Origin: an uncultured Actinomyces sp.
GTDB lineage: Bacteria > Actinomycetota > Actinomycetes > Actinomycetales > Actinomycetaceae
DNA: 10,186 nt
Reading direction: 5' to 3'
NCBI GenBank assembly: GCA_938028585.1
Contig: CALIZH010000237.1
Location: 1-10,186, forward strand
Shown here: piece after piece, positions 1-7,332 of the stretch
How the letters are laid out: every line of letters begins with the position of its first letter
How positions within the stretch are numbered: the stretch's first letter is position 1
Made by a program: the position numbers and the translations under genes
Notes under the pieces: model-generated
Told to the model about the DNA's origin: nothing
Databases searched by the model: none
The model's input: only the letters and a program-made list of their open reading frames with translations

Positions 1-96
1 GTCGAAGCAGGCAACGTCCGTCGCAATGCACTACTTCTTCGCCCGGGACAATCTCACTGGATGTCCTTGACTATCAAGGTGGAAGAACTCGCATAG
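1..96 (+). CDS. C-terminal end of a probable D-hexose-6-phosphate mutarotase (aldose 1-epimerase family), partial
   Basis: Frame 1 stays open from the window edge for 31 codons to a TAG at 94-96. The visible tail contains VEAGNV near the start, then LRPGQSH, then SLTIKVEEL. This resembles the last beta-strands of hexose-6-phosphate mutarotases (YeaD-like), where a V-E-x-G/A-N segment precedes an L-x-PG-x-S/W-H turn and a closing T-I-x-V strand. Those enzymes interconvert the alpha and beta anomers of sugar phosphates in the cytoplasm. The gene converges on the esterase on the opposite strand with 70 bases between the stops. The catalytic residues lie outside the window, so the family call rests on a short tail only. 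Another galactose-mutarotase-like protein is the main alternative. Confidence 0.5.
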   Translation, partial: VEAGNVRRNALLLRPGQSHWMSLTIKVEELA

Positions 97-166
97 GCGG
101 ATCCTCACTGATGCAAGCCGCGAGCATCCTCAAGTAGACGAAATTCTCTCTCGATTGCCGTGGTTC

Positions 167-1429
167 CTACAGCCCGAAACGCTGTGCGAGCCACGGCAAT
201 CCGTCTTCGAAGGCCGCGCTCCACACCTTCCAGGAGTGCCCACCCGGATAGGTTCGCGTCTCAATGCTCATCCCCGATTTCTCCGCGGCGTGATCGACCT
301 CGATGAGACCTTCTTTAAAGGCGGTATCAGACTCTCCCCACGAGATGATGCCCGCGCTTTCCTCATAGCGATTGTGACTCATCAGATGCACGGGATCATT
401 CGCTTCATAGAGCTCTCGAGAGCCATCAAATCCATCCGAAATCGTTCGCTCTTCATTACCGAGTTGCGGATGCGCTTCGCCTGACATGTCAAGGAAGCTG
501 CGATACAAATCGGGAGCGCGGGTCACCACTTGGAGCGCGCAGGTCCCTCCCGATGAAAGACCAGCAACGGCCCACTGTCCCGGATCAGAAGAGACGGGAA
601 GATTAGCATGCAGCCAGCCCGGGACATCCTTTTGCACATAGGTCGCAACTTTCCCGTGCGAGGTATCGGAGCACAGAGGATTTGCTGTTTGACTGCCGTA
701 GACATCAACAACAGCAATAATTGGGGCCCGCCCATCATGCTGCGCTGCGAATTGATCCATCGTCTGGGGAAGTTTCCCCAAAACAAGCCAATCTTGAGGC
801 GTACCGGGCTGGCCAGACATCAGCACAATGACCGGGAGCTGCGCACTGGGATCTTTGAAATATGACGGTGGAAGATAAACAATGGCTTGCCGAGGGGTAA
901 AGGAGGCATCCGAGGCGGGAATGTTGACACGGACAAAGGCCCCCTCCGCGCTGCGCGCCAGAGTGGCAGCATCATCAGGGTTTTTTAGTTCATCCCAAGA
1001 AATTGTCTGTACTCCCCCACCAACGACTTCCGCCATGGTGGGATAGGCCTCGAAATGATAGTTAATTCCCAGGGCAGCTCCAATGGCCATGAGCATCCAC
1101 GCGCACGCCCCGGCCAGAAAGCGACGAATCCAGTGACGACGGGAGAATAGCGCGACGACAATCATCACCGCAGCAATAAGGGCTGGCGCCGCCCACAGCC
1201 ATGTCACGCGTCCCAATCCCTCGGCAACCGGATGCCAGACCCTTTCGACAAGGTGATGGACAGCAACAAGAACGATGCCACCGCCAAAAGCGCTCAGAAA
1301 GCGCGCCTTGAGGGAAAGCGGCTTCATGACAAAAAACCACACCCAAGCAACGGCGGCAAGGATCAAGACTGCAGCGATCGGCAAAACCCATACACGCAGA
1401 AGTGGAAATAGTTTGAGGAAACTAATCAC
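167..1429 (-). CDS. Membrane-anchored alpha/beta-hydrolase esterase, partner of the aminoacyl-lipid synthase
   Basis: The 420-residue product has four N-terminal membrane segments (about residues 10-34, 45-63, 76-95 and 104-121) followed by an esterase domain of the PF00756 type. The nucleophile elbow is GLSSG with Ser292. His398 in YPGGHSW fits the catalytic histidine, and the acid is probably in SWGESD (364-369). The loops KPLSLKAR and SRRHWIRR are positive, so the positive-inside rule puts the catalytic domain outside the membrane. Cys253 and Cys297 could pair there. The chosen GTG start (1429-1427) overlaps the stop of the upstream synthase (GTGATTAG), which suggests translational coupling. 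No clear Shine-Dalgarno was seen, and in-frame GTGs at 1462 and 1471 are alternatives. In C. glutamicum a putative esterase beside an aaPGS homologue is required for alanyl-phosphatidylglycerol formation. The same role here is inferred from position and domain type. Confidence 0.85.
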   Translation of the reverse strand: MISFLKLFPLLRVWVLPIAAVLILAAVAWVWFFVMKPLSLKARFLSAFGGGIVLVAVHHLVERVWHPVAEGLGRVTWLWAAPALIAAVMIVVALFSRRHWIRRFLAGACAWMLMAIGAALGINYHFEAYPTMAEVVGGGVQTISWDELKNPDDAATLARSAEGAFVRVNIPASDASFTPRQAIVYLPPSYFKDPSAQLPVIVLMSGQPGTPQDWLVLGKLPQTMDQFAAQHDGRAPIIAVVDVYGSQTANPLCSDTSHGKVATYVQKDVPGWLHANLPVSSDPGQWAVAGLSSGGTCALQVVTRAPDLYRSFLDMSGEAHPQLGNEERTISDGFDGSRELYEANDPVHLMSHNRYEESAGIISWGESDTAFKEGLIEVDHAAEKSGMSIETRTYPGGHSWKVWSAAFEDGLPWLAQRFGL

Positions 1430-3986
1430 GTGACACCAACTTTGCTGCGACCCCCACAGCACTGACTGCACTCATGTTCGGCAAATAAGCATGAGCAATT
1501 GCCAGACCAACTGCAGGCGCATTCGCGATGTCGGGAATTGCAAGATAGAGGGGGACGAAACGAACCTGGAATTTCTTCTTGTAGGCCAGCAAGGAGCGGA
1601 AACCATAGACGGGTTCCATCACGCTCCCCATCACATCAAGAACGGGGGCAAAAGCAAAGCGTGAATCCGCCAGTTCTGCACTTTCCTCGCATTGGCCCGA
1701 TTCTGCTAAAGGTGCACCGGACAAGGAAATGAACTGAAGTCCCTCATCTTGCGCAAGAAGAGCAGCTTGGCCAATAAGAAAGTCAATCGCCAGACGGAAA
1801 CCTGAGTCATCTCGACGCATCACATCTAGGGTCAGGCCGATCACTTCGCCACCTGAGTGAACGGGCATCCATGAGGTCACCGCATGGATACGCTCGTCCT
1901 CATCAAGAGCCAATAGAAGGCGCGTATCCGAGTCATTAATTTCGCGCAGACCGCCCAGGGTAAAGCCCATCTCAGGAAGAGCTTTCTCATCGGCCCACGC
2001 CTGGCAGATCGCATCAACCTGTTGCTTCAGCCCAGCGGGCAGACTTGGATAGGAGGCCCATTCGGCTCGGATCCCCTCACGCTTTGCATGATTGAAAGCG
2101 GTGCGTACATCCTGGAACTTCTTACCCTTGAAGGCAAGATCACCCAGATCAATAATTGCTTCCTCAGCAACCTTGACGGTGGACCAGCCTAAACGATGCG
2201 CTTCTCGCGCCCACTCTTCGTGAACCGAATAGAGCGCCGGGGTCAGCGCTGCATCGCTTGCAAAGCGAGCAAACTGAGAAATCACTGCTGGAATATCGTC
2301 ATCAGCTGCGGCACATTGTGTCAGTGTCAGCGCCACGCCAGATTCTTGACGGTAGGACACTGCCGCGCGTTGATCAGGACTAATCCACGTGGAGTTTCCC
2401 GGCCATGCGAGCATCCACCCCAAAGAGCCTGCGCCATGCTGGCGAAGAAGAGCGATTAACTCATCATGAGCATCATGTTGAAGTTCTACCGGTGCAAGGA
2501 AAACTTTAAGAAGGCAAACAGCGACGACAATCCACACCAGCGCAGGAATCCATACTGTCGAAATCGAAGCAAGGAAGGTCGTTGCATAGACCGGAGTATC
2601 AATCAGCCACTGTGCACCAGCGGGAGCGTATGAGACAACGTAGGCTTCAAAAAGGCTCAGCAAATCCGCTTCGGGAACAAACTGGTCGGGAATTAAAACC
2701 CCAATGACAAGCGCAATGAGCGTGCCAAATGCAGCGCAGACAGCAATGACACATGCACTGCGCACCCAGTAGCGTCGTGCAATGCGTACCTGGAACGCAG
2801 AGGAATTCCACGCAGTCAGCAGAAGCGTTACTAGTGGGAAAGCAACGCTGATGAGAAGCTTACTCATGGGAATGGGGGCGATAAATAACTCATCGTCGTC
2901 GAGGCCCTGTGCTTCATTCACCGAAAGCGCGAAAACCATGATCTGTGCGACGCCAATAATCGCGAGCACGCTCTGAAGAACCAGCGTGCCCACCCAAGCT
3001 CCACGACGGCCTCGGAAAAGACCAAAAGCCAAAACCAACTGAACCACGAAAGGAATCGAGGCCAAGATTAATGGCGCATAAAGCATCAAAGAATTGCCGT
3101 ACATCTCTTTGACACAGCTCATGGGAGCGCTGCTTTGCTGGCACAGCGCCCACATATACTGCTGGATGGCAAGCTCGGGAGAAAAAGCAGCGCGATCAAA
3201 AGCTAGGAAACCATGGCTGCTGAAATTCCAGATCGAGCTCACCGCGCCCAAGGTAGCGGCAGTGATCACCAAGGGGATCACTCGACGGACCGGATCTCCA
3301 ATACCCAGCATCGAACGTCCTCGGTTCGACCAGCCAATCGTGAAACCACCGATGATCCACCCGCATAGGAAAGCGATCAGACGTGCCAGCGCACCCGCAG
3401 TTGAGGAAAATGCCAAGAGAGCACCCAAGACGACAAGGGCGCCGATTCGAGTACGCCACGCCCATAGGCGATCCATCTTTGCGCTTGCAGTTCCAAGCAA
3501 CGCAGTGAGGATCAGGCTCGCTCCTGTCAACGGACCACTGACCAGCGGGTATAGACCACTTTGAGAGATTCCCTTTACTACAGCAACGAAGGCCCACATC
3601 CCCGCTAAAGACATAGGAAGGGCGATGACCGCAGAAAGAAGCCAAATTCGCGACCCAAGGAAACGTTCAAGAAGGCCGCCGATGATCGCCATCATGAGAG
3701 CGGCATTGATCATCATGCCAATCGAAGGACTCCACACAACCGTCGTCACAATGGTGAGAGGCCGAATTGCACCGCCCTGCGCCGCAAGAGATTGATTCCA
3801 GTGACCGTGGCTAAAGTGGGCACTAATCCCGACAATCATGATGATCAGCGTCAGGATGATCGAGCATGGCGCTGTCCAAAACCAGTTGAGGAGAACCGGG
3901 AAGCTTCGCCTCCAGACACGCGAAAAAGCAGATGCCGGACGCGTCTGAAGAGCCTCGTCAGCCTTGGGTTCGCTTTCAGCGCTCAT
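1422..3986 (-). CDS. Multi-pass DUF2156 (MprF-like) tRNA-dependent aminoacyl-lipid synthase with rhomboid-like N-terminal region
   Basis: The 854-residue protein has roughly a dozen membrane segments (about 40-500) and then a cytoplasmic DUF2156/LPG-synthetase domain (about 505-815). The C-terminal domain shows family motifs: AVSYR (542-546), FKGKKFQDVR with N632 and R636 following, MGFTLGGL (673-680), and YGFRSLLAYKKKF ending near 806. This family transfers an amino acid from aminoacyl-tRNA to a membrane lipid; the amino acid cannot be read from the sequence. Residues 75-220 align by eye with a rhomboid: RxLT (75-78), GGLLERFLGSR (103-113), GASLILTALLG with Ser157, and ARLIAFLCG with Arg202 where the catalytic His would be. 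The ATG at 3986 was chosen over one at 4007 because AAGGAG lies 4 bases upstream. The downstream esterase overlaps its stop codon. The product probably changes surface charge and resistance to cationic antimicrobials. Confidence 0.88.
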   Translation of the reverse strand: MSAESEPKADEALQTRPASAFSRVWRRSFPVLLNWFWTAPCSIILTLIIMIVGISAHFSHGHWNQSLAAQGGAIRPLTIVTTVVWSPSIGMMINAALMMAIIGGLLERFLGSRIWLLSAVIALPMSLAGMWAFVAVVKGISQSGLYPLVSGPLTGASLILTALLGTASAKMDRLWAWRTRIGALVVLGALLAFSSTAGALARLIAFLCGWIIGGFTIGWSNRGRSMLGIGDPVRRVIPLVITAATLGAVSSIWNFSSHGFLAFDRAAFSPELAIQQYMWALCQQSSAPMSCVKEMYGNSLMLYAPLILASIPFVVQLVLAFGLFRGRRGAWVGTLVLQSVLAIIGVAQIMVFALSVNEAQGLDDDELFIAPIPMSKLLISVAFPLVTLLLTAWNSSAFQVRIARRYWVRSACVIAVCAAFGTLIALVIGVLIPDQFVPEADLLSLFEAYVVSYAPAGAQWLIDTPVYATTFLASISTVWIPALVWIVVAVCLLKVFLAPVELQHDAHDELIALLRQHGAGSLGWMLAWPGNSTWISPDQRAAVSYRQESGVALTLTQCAAADDDIPAVISQFARFASDAALTPALYSVHEEWAREAHRLGWSTVKVAEEAIIDLGDLAFKGKKFQDVRTAFNHAKREGIRAEWASYPSLPAGLKQQVDAICQAWADEKALPEMGFTLGGLREINDSDTRLLLALDEDERIHAVTSWMPVHSGGEVIGLTLDVMRRDDSGFRLAIDFLIGQAALLAQDEGLQFISLSGAPLAESGQCEESAELADSRFAFAPVLDVMGSVMEPVYGFRSLLAYKKKFQVRFVPLYLAIPDIANAPAVGLAIAHAYLPNMSAVSAVGVAAKLVSRD

Positions 3987-3990
3987 GAAA

Positions 3991-3996
3991 CTCCTT
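3991..3996 (-). promoter_or_regulatory. Ribosome binding site AAGGAG of the aminoacyl-lipid synthase
   Basis: On the minus strand AAGGAG is followed by TTTC and then the ATG at 3986-3984. An in-frame ATG seven codons upstream, at 4007, has no comparable site, so this element decides the start. Confidence 0.75.
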
Positions 3997-4067
3997 CTGG
4001 CAGACAAACTTCAACTCTCTTTTTTGATCTTAGATCTTGCTGCCCTCAACTCAACTCGAAGAAGGCC

Positions 4068-4100
4068 ATTATCAGGGTGCAATCAGGGACAATTTCAGGG
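4068..4100 (-). promoter_or_regulatory. Three phased CCCTGA repeats overlapping a candidate -10 of the synthase promoter
   Basis: Read on the minus strand, CCCTGA occurs at 4100-4095, 4088-4083 and 4077-4072, so the copies start 12 and 11 bases apart, about one helical turn. The last copy runs into GATAAT (4073-4068), a reasonable -10 hexamer. At the expected -35 distance there is only GAAATT, a poor match. Phased direct repeats in place of a -35 are typical of activator sites, for example those of OmpR-family regulators. This would place transcription start near 4061 with a leader of about 75 bases. The repeats are seen directly; the operator and promoter roles are inference. The 190-base divergent region also serves the acyltransferase, for which only a weak TACACT (4142-4147) was noted. 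Confidence 0.4.
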
Positions 4101-4176
4101 GGATCACTCACATAGAGAGGTCCAACTCCGTCAATCCCACGTACACTAACTGCGGCAGAACAAGGAAAGGACGCAC

Positions 4177-4758
4177 ATGGGATTGCGTAAAGCACTGGCT
4201 CACACGGTCATGCATCTATCAAGATGGACTTTCGCACCTGAGTTCCCTCTTCCCGATCGCTGTTTGGTCATCGGTGCGCCTCACACGTCAAATTGGGATG
4301 GCTTCTACATGGTGATGGCGATGTGGGCCGTCGAGCGTCCAGTGTCTTTCCTGGTCAAGAAGAATCTCACCGATGTCCCTGTTATTGGAAGTTTCGTGAA
4401 GGCGATTGGCGGAATTCCCGTTGACCGTGAACATCCGGGGCACCTTGTTGACCGCATCATTTCCCTTGCTGAATCCCAGGACCATTTCGTTCTGGTCATT
4501 ACCCCGAAGGGAACCCGTTCCGTTCGTCCCTATTGGAAATCTGGTTTCTACCGAATTGCAATGGAAGCTGATCTTCCGATTGTTCCCGGTTTCATCGATG
4601 GCGCGAGGCGTCGCTACGGGTGGGGTGAGCCAATGCGACTTACCGGCAATCGCCGTAATGACATGGATAAAATCCGCGATTTCTATAGTGGGCTGGTGGG
4701 GATTCGCCCAGAAAACACGAGCGTCCCCAGGCTGCGCCACGAAGACCCTGAAGACTAA
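4177..4758 (+). CDS. Small PlsC-like lysophospholipid acyltransferase family protein
   Basis: The 193-residue product shows the glycerolipid acyltransferase motifs in order: the catalytic HX4D box as HTSNWD (His36, Asp41), GIPVDR (79-84), PKGTRS (110-115) in place of the common EGTR block, and PIVP (134-137). These enzymes acylate a lysophospholipid such as 1-acylglycerol-3-phosphate at the membrane. At about 190 residues it belongs to the compact subgroup without a membrane-anchor extension and is shorter than classic PlsC (about 240). The ATG at 4177 is preceded by AAAGGA with 5 bases spacing. It is divergent from the aminoacyl-lipid synthase and convergent with holA. Its exact acceptor is unknown; a housekeeping phosphatidic acid role and a role in a special lipid are both possible. 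Confidence 0.85.
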   Translation: MGLRKALAHTVMHLSRWTFAPEFPLPDRCLVIGAPHTSNWDGFYMVMAMWAVERPVSFLVKKNLTDVPVIGSFVKAIGGIPVDREHPGHLVDRIISLAESQDHFVLVITPKGTRSVRPYWKSGFYRIAMEADLPIVPGFIDGARRRYGWGEPMRLTGNRRNDMDKIRDFYSGLVGIRPENTSVPRLRHEDPED

Positions 4759-4774
4759 AACTCCCCGAATTTTT

Positions 4775-4790
4775 GCACTTAAGTTAGTGC
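4775..4790. terminator. Weak stem-loop between convergent genes, possible terminator
   Basis: GCACT (4775-4779) and AGTGC (4786-4790) can form a 5-bp stem with a 6-base loop in the 33-base gap between the acyltransferase and holA stops. On the plus strand it is followed by only TTT, and on the minus strand by AAAAA. Position is favourable but the stem is short and the U-tract poor. Confidence 0.3.
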
Positions 4791-4791
4791 T

Positions 4792-5763
4792 TTAGCCGCG
4801 GTGAAGCCGACACAGGGTCATGACCAGTTTCTCAACTGCGCCCTGCGGGTCCTTCGACGCGCCTTTTGTATCTTCGTCAGCTTGCGCAATTGCAGTGATT
4901 GCCGAGGCCAAAGCGGGGTCGGGCCATGCGCGAAGTTCGCGTCGGGCTCGTTCCGCCTGCCAGGGTGACATCCCCAGGTTCTTTCTTCCCGAAGAAGCAG
5001 AAACTTTAGCCATTGCCCGAAATTTCGTTGCAATTGCGGCAACGAGCTGCGCCGGCGCACTTCCGGTCGCGTAGGCATGGCGAACCAAAGTCAGAGCCCG
5101 TGCCGCGCGTCCATCGATAATCGCATCCGCGACTTCAAAACTTGTTGCTTCAACACGTCCGGAGTAGTACTTCCGCACGGCATCAAGCGTAATTTTCCCT
5201 TCAACATCGCTGAGGAGCTGTGCCACAGCAGCCGCGAGCGCACTCAGATCATTACCTAGGGCATCCACTAAAGCCTGAGCTGCCTCAGTTTCTATGCTGC
5301 GATGAGCTTGTCGTACGTCAGAGCGGACAAAGTCGAGCTTGTCACGATCATTCTTCAAAGGTTCTGCAGGAATCACGGGGAATCCGGCCTTGGCAATCGC
5401 GTCGAGCAGCTTCTTCCCGCGAGCGTTGCCGCCCGGATGACGCATGAAAATCCACACATCGTCCGCAGGGGCGGATACATATGCCTGAAGGTCAGCCGCT
5501 AAGGCGTCTGTCATATTCTCCAGGTCGGAAATGATGATCATTCGGCTTTCGCCAAAAAGCGAAGGCGAAGTCAAAACATCGAGTTGTCCCGCTTGATAGG
5601 TGCCAGCTGATAGATCTGTTCGTTCAAGGGCAGGATCAACCTCGTGCGCCTGACGACGTAACTCGCTTAATGCCCGATCTGCCAGTAAGCTTTCGCTTCC
5701 TTTGATGAGGACGAGGGGGGCAAGTGTTGGAGATACCGGTGCCGCTTGTGTTTTGGCTGCCAT
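4792..5763 (-). CDS. holA: DNA polymerase III subunit delta
   Basis: This 323-residue protein is the clamp-loader delta subunit, which opens the beta sliding clamp during replication. Typical features are an N-terminal LVLIKGSESLLADRAL block (17-32), the SLFGESRMIIISDLENM segment (68-84) that corresponds to the family's SLF-clamp-contact region, GNDLSALAAAVAQLLSDV (170-187), then a helical C-terminal collar region with SFEVADAIIDG (208-218). Length fits the family (about 310-345). The start at 5763 is supported by AAGGAG four bases upstream. It lies 72 bases after comEC on the same strand, an order (comEA-comEC-holA) common in bacteria and well conserved in Actinobacteria. That gap contains a 5-bp inverted repeat (ATGCC 5803-5807, GGCAT 5818-5822) without a T-tract. 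Confidence 0.94.
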   Translation of the reverse strand: MAAKTQAAPVSPTLAPLVLIKGSESLLADRALSELRRQAHEVDPALERTDLSAGTYQAGQLDVLTSPSLFGESRMIIISDLENMTDALAADLQAYVSAPADDVWIFMRHPGGNARGKKLLDAIAKAGFPVIPAEPLKNDRDKLDFVRSDVRQAHRSIETEAAQALVDALGNDLSALAAAVAQLLSDVEGKITLDAVRKYYSGRVEATSFEVADAIIDGRAARALTLVRHAYATGSAPAQLVAAIATKFRAMAKVSASSGRKNLGMSPWQAERARRELRAWPDPALASAITAIAQADEDTKGASKDPQGAVEKLVMTLCRLHRG

Positions 5764-5835
5764 AGCTCTCCTTTGTTAATCGTCACCATCTTTTCTGAAG
5801 CAATGCCCTCTAAGTGTGGCATGTTCTCTTTGCCT

Positions 5836-7332
5836 CTACGAGGAGAAGCGCCGAATTTTTACCCTCACTACCCAGACGAGAAGGAAAAGGATCACCGCAG
5901 TAATAAGGCCAGACCACTCTCCCACCGCGATCCGCGCACCTGGAAGTGCAGACAATCTGGAGGCAACCATTGATATCCACCCTGTTCCCCACGATGTCAA
6001 CCAGGCGCATACATAGCCAAGAGCGGGCCATATTTGAGCTGCAAGAGCCGAGATAAAACACCCTACAGTCACTGGTGTCACCAATGGTGCGATCAGTAGC
6101 TGAGCGGGTATTGCCCATGGACTGACCCATGAGTTCATCGACAGCATGATCGGAAGCGTGGCTAGCTGGGCTCCCAGTGGGACGCTGATGAGTTTGCCGC
6201 TCCAGCCAATCAGAGACTGGACCCGTTGCGGAATCGAACCCACTTGGGATACCCCGGTCTCAATCCAACGTGCAGGAACGCTTACTCCCCAGGTTGCAAG
6301 CACTGAGAGTGTAAAGCCCAAGGCATAGGCATCGTAGGGCGATATCAGGCAGGCAAGGATAATGACCGTGCTCAAGGATGAGTAAATTCCTCCTTCTCTA
6401 TTACTCCACATTCCGACAAACCCAATAGCGCTCACCGCAAAAGAACGCAGTACCGACGAGGCGGGGCCAACAAGCCCAACGAAAATCAATAGAACCGAAA
6501 CTTGGGTAATGATCGCTATGCGACGTTTCTTTGTTGCAAGAAGACCAACTGTCATCATCAAAATCGACATATGAGTACCTGACACTGCTGTGAGGTGCGC
6601 AAATGACACGGTCTTCATATCATCACGCATTTGGGAGCTGGCTTGATGGTCATCTCCCAGTGACATTCCTGGTATCAGCGCACGTGCGTGCTCTGGCAAT
6701 GTCACAACGATCTTCTCTAGGTTCCTCCTGACACCTTGAGAAATACGCGTCCAGCGATCGTTTGGAGGAAGACGATCCCACGATTTGACTCGAAGTGCGC
6801 CGACGTTTGGAATGGCGTGAGCCCAATTAAGATCGCAGGTCCCATTAGCAAGAACTCGATCTCCGCGTCGAAGTGTTCTGAAAGATTCGCGCGTGGATAC
6901 AAGGAGAAAACCCAGGTGTTCTTTGCTACCAAGAAAACGGGCACGAGCGTAGTAGCTCGGTTGATTTCTCTTGTTTGTTGTATTCCTTCCTTCACGTACT
7001 TCACCAAGCAGAACAAAGGAAGCATCGCGCAGGTCTTTTCCTTGTGCGCACAACTGATTCGCTTCGTTTTCCCAGCTTGTTGCGCGACTTGACGAGATCA
7101 CAATGCACGTACAGCACAGGCATATCGTGACAATGAGAAGAGGAGCGCATCCTCTGACCCGTTCTTTTCCTAACCCCTGAAATCCTCGTGGGAGTAGGAG
7201 CATAGGGAAGAGGAAAGCAATGCATATTCCGGCGCATAGAGGAAACGGAGCCCTGTTCAGTGCACCCCAGGTACATAACCAAGATGAAATCGCTAAGGGC
7301 ACTAAGCGGATATCAATCGATGAGGCCCTCAC
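5836..7332 (-). CDS. comEC: ComEC/Rec2 DNA uptake channel, form without metallo-beta-lactamase domain
   Basis: The 498-residue membrane protein is the channel for single-stranded DNA in natural transformation. It has N-terminal membrane segments (about 10-80), a soluble OB-like DUF4131 region (about 85-190) and the Competence domain (about 215-490). Motifs seen are ALIPGMSLGDD (218-228 region), HLTAVSGTHMSIL (246-258; family SG-x-H), PASSVLRSF (290-298) and ALGFTLSVLATWG (337-349), with ATLP at 391-394. Many ComEC proteins reach 700-800 residues because of a C-terminal metallo-beta-lactamase nuclease domain. Here the protein stops after the last membrane helix and a basic tail, and holA follows directly. 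Its GTG start overlaps the comEA stop (GTGA), so translation is probably coupled. Competence in this organism is not shown by the sequence. Confidence 0.92.
   Translation of the reverse strand: MRASSIDIRLVPLAISSWLCTWGALNRAPFPLCAGICIAFLFPMLLLPRGFQGLGKERVRGCAPLLIVTICLCCTCIVISSSRATSWENEANQLCAQGKDLRDASFVLLGEVREGRNTTNKRNQPSYYARARFLGSKEHLGFLLVSTRESFRTLRRGDRVLANGTCDLNWAHAIPNVGALRVKSWDRLPPNDRWTRISQGVRRNLEKIVVTLPEHARALIPGMSLGDDHQASSQMRDDMKTVSFAHLTAVSGTHMSILMMTVGLLATKKRRIAIITQVSVLLIFVGLVGPASSVLRSFAVSAIGFVGMWSNREGGIYSSLSTVIILACLISPYDAYALGFTLSVLATWGVSVPARWIETGVSQVGSIPQRVQSLIGWSGKLISVPLGAQLATLPIMLSMNSWVSPWAIPAQLLIAPLVTPVTVGCFISALAAQIWPALGYVCAWLTSWGTGWISMVASRLSALPGARIAVGEWSGLITAVILFLLVWVVRVKIRRFSS

Noticed and set aside
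110..128. Inverted repeat GATGC/GCATC between the convergent mutarotase and esterase genes
   Set aside because: The stem is 5 bp with a 9-base loop and no T-tract on either side, so a terminator cannot be supported.
3094..3564. A plus-strand open frame of 156 codons antisense to the aminoacyl-lipid synthase
   Set aside because: It is rich in Arg, Pro and Ala with no recognisable domain and lies wholly opposite a gene with clear family motifs; it is the mirror of that gene's codon pattern.
4288..4740. A minus-strand open frame of 150 codons opposite the acyltransferase
   Set aside because: It has no domain-like sequence, while the opposite strand carries the HX4D and GTRS motifs and a good ribosome binding site.
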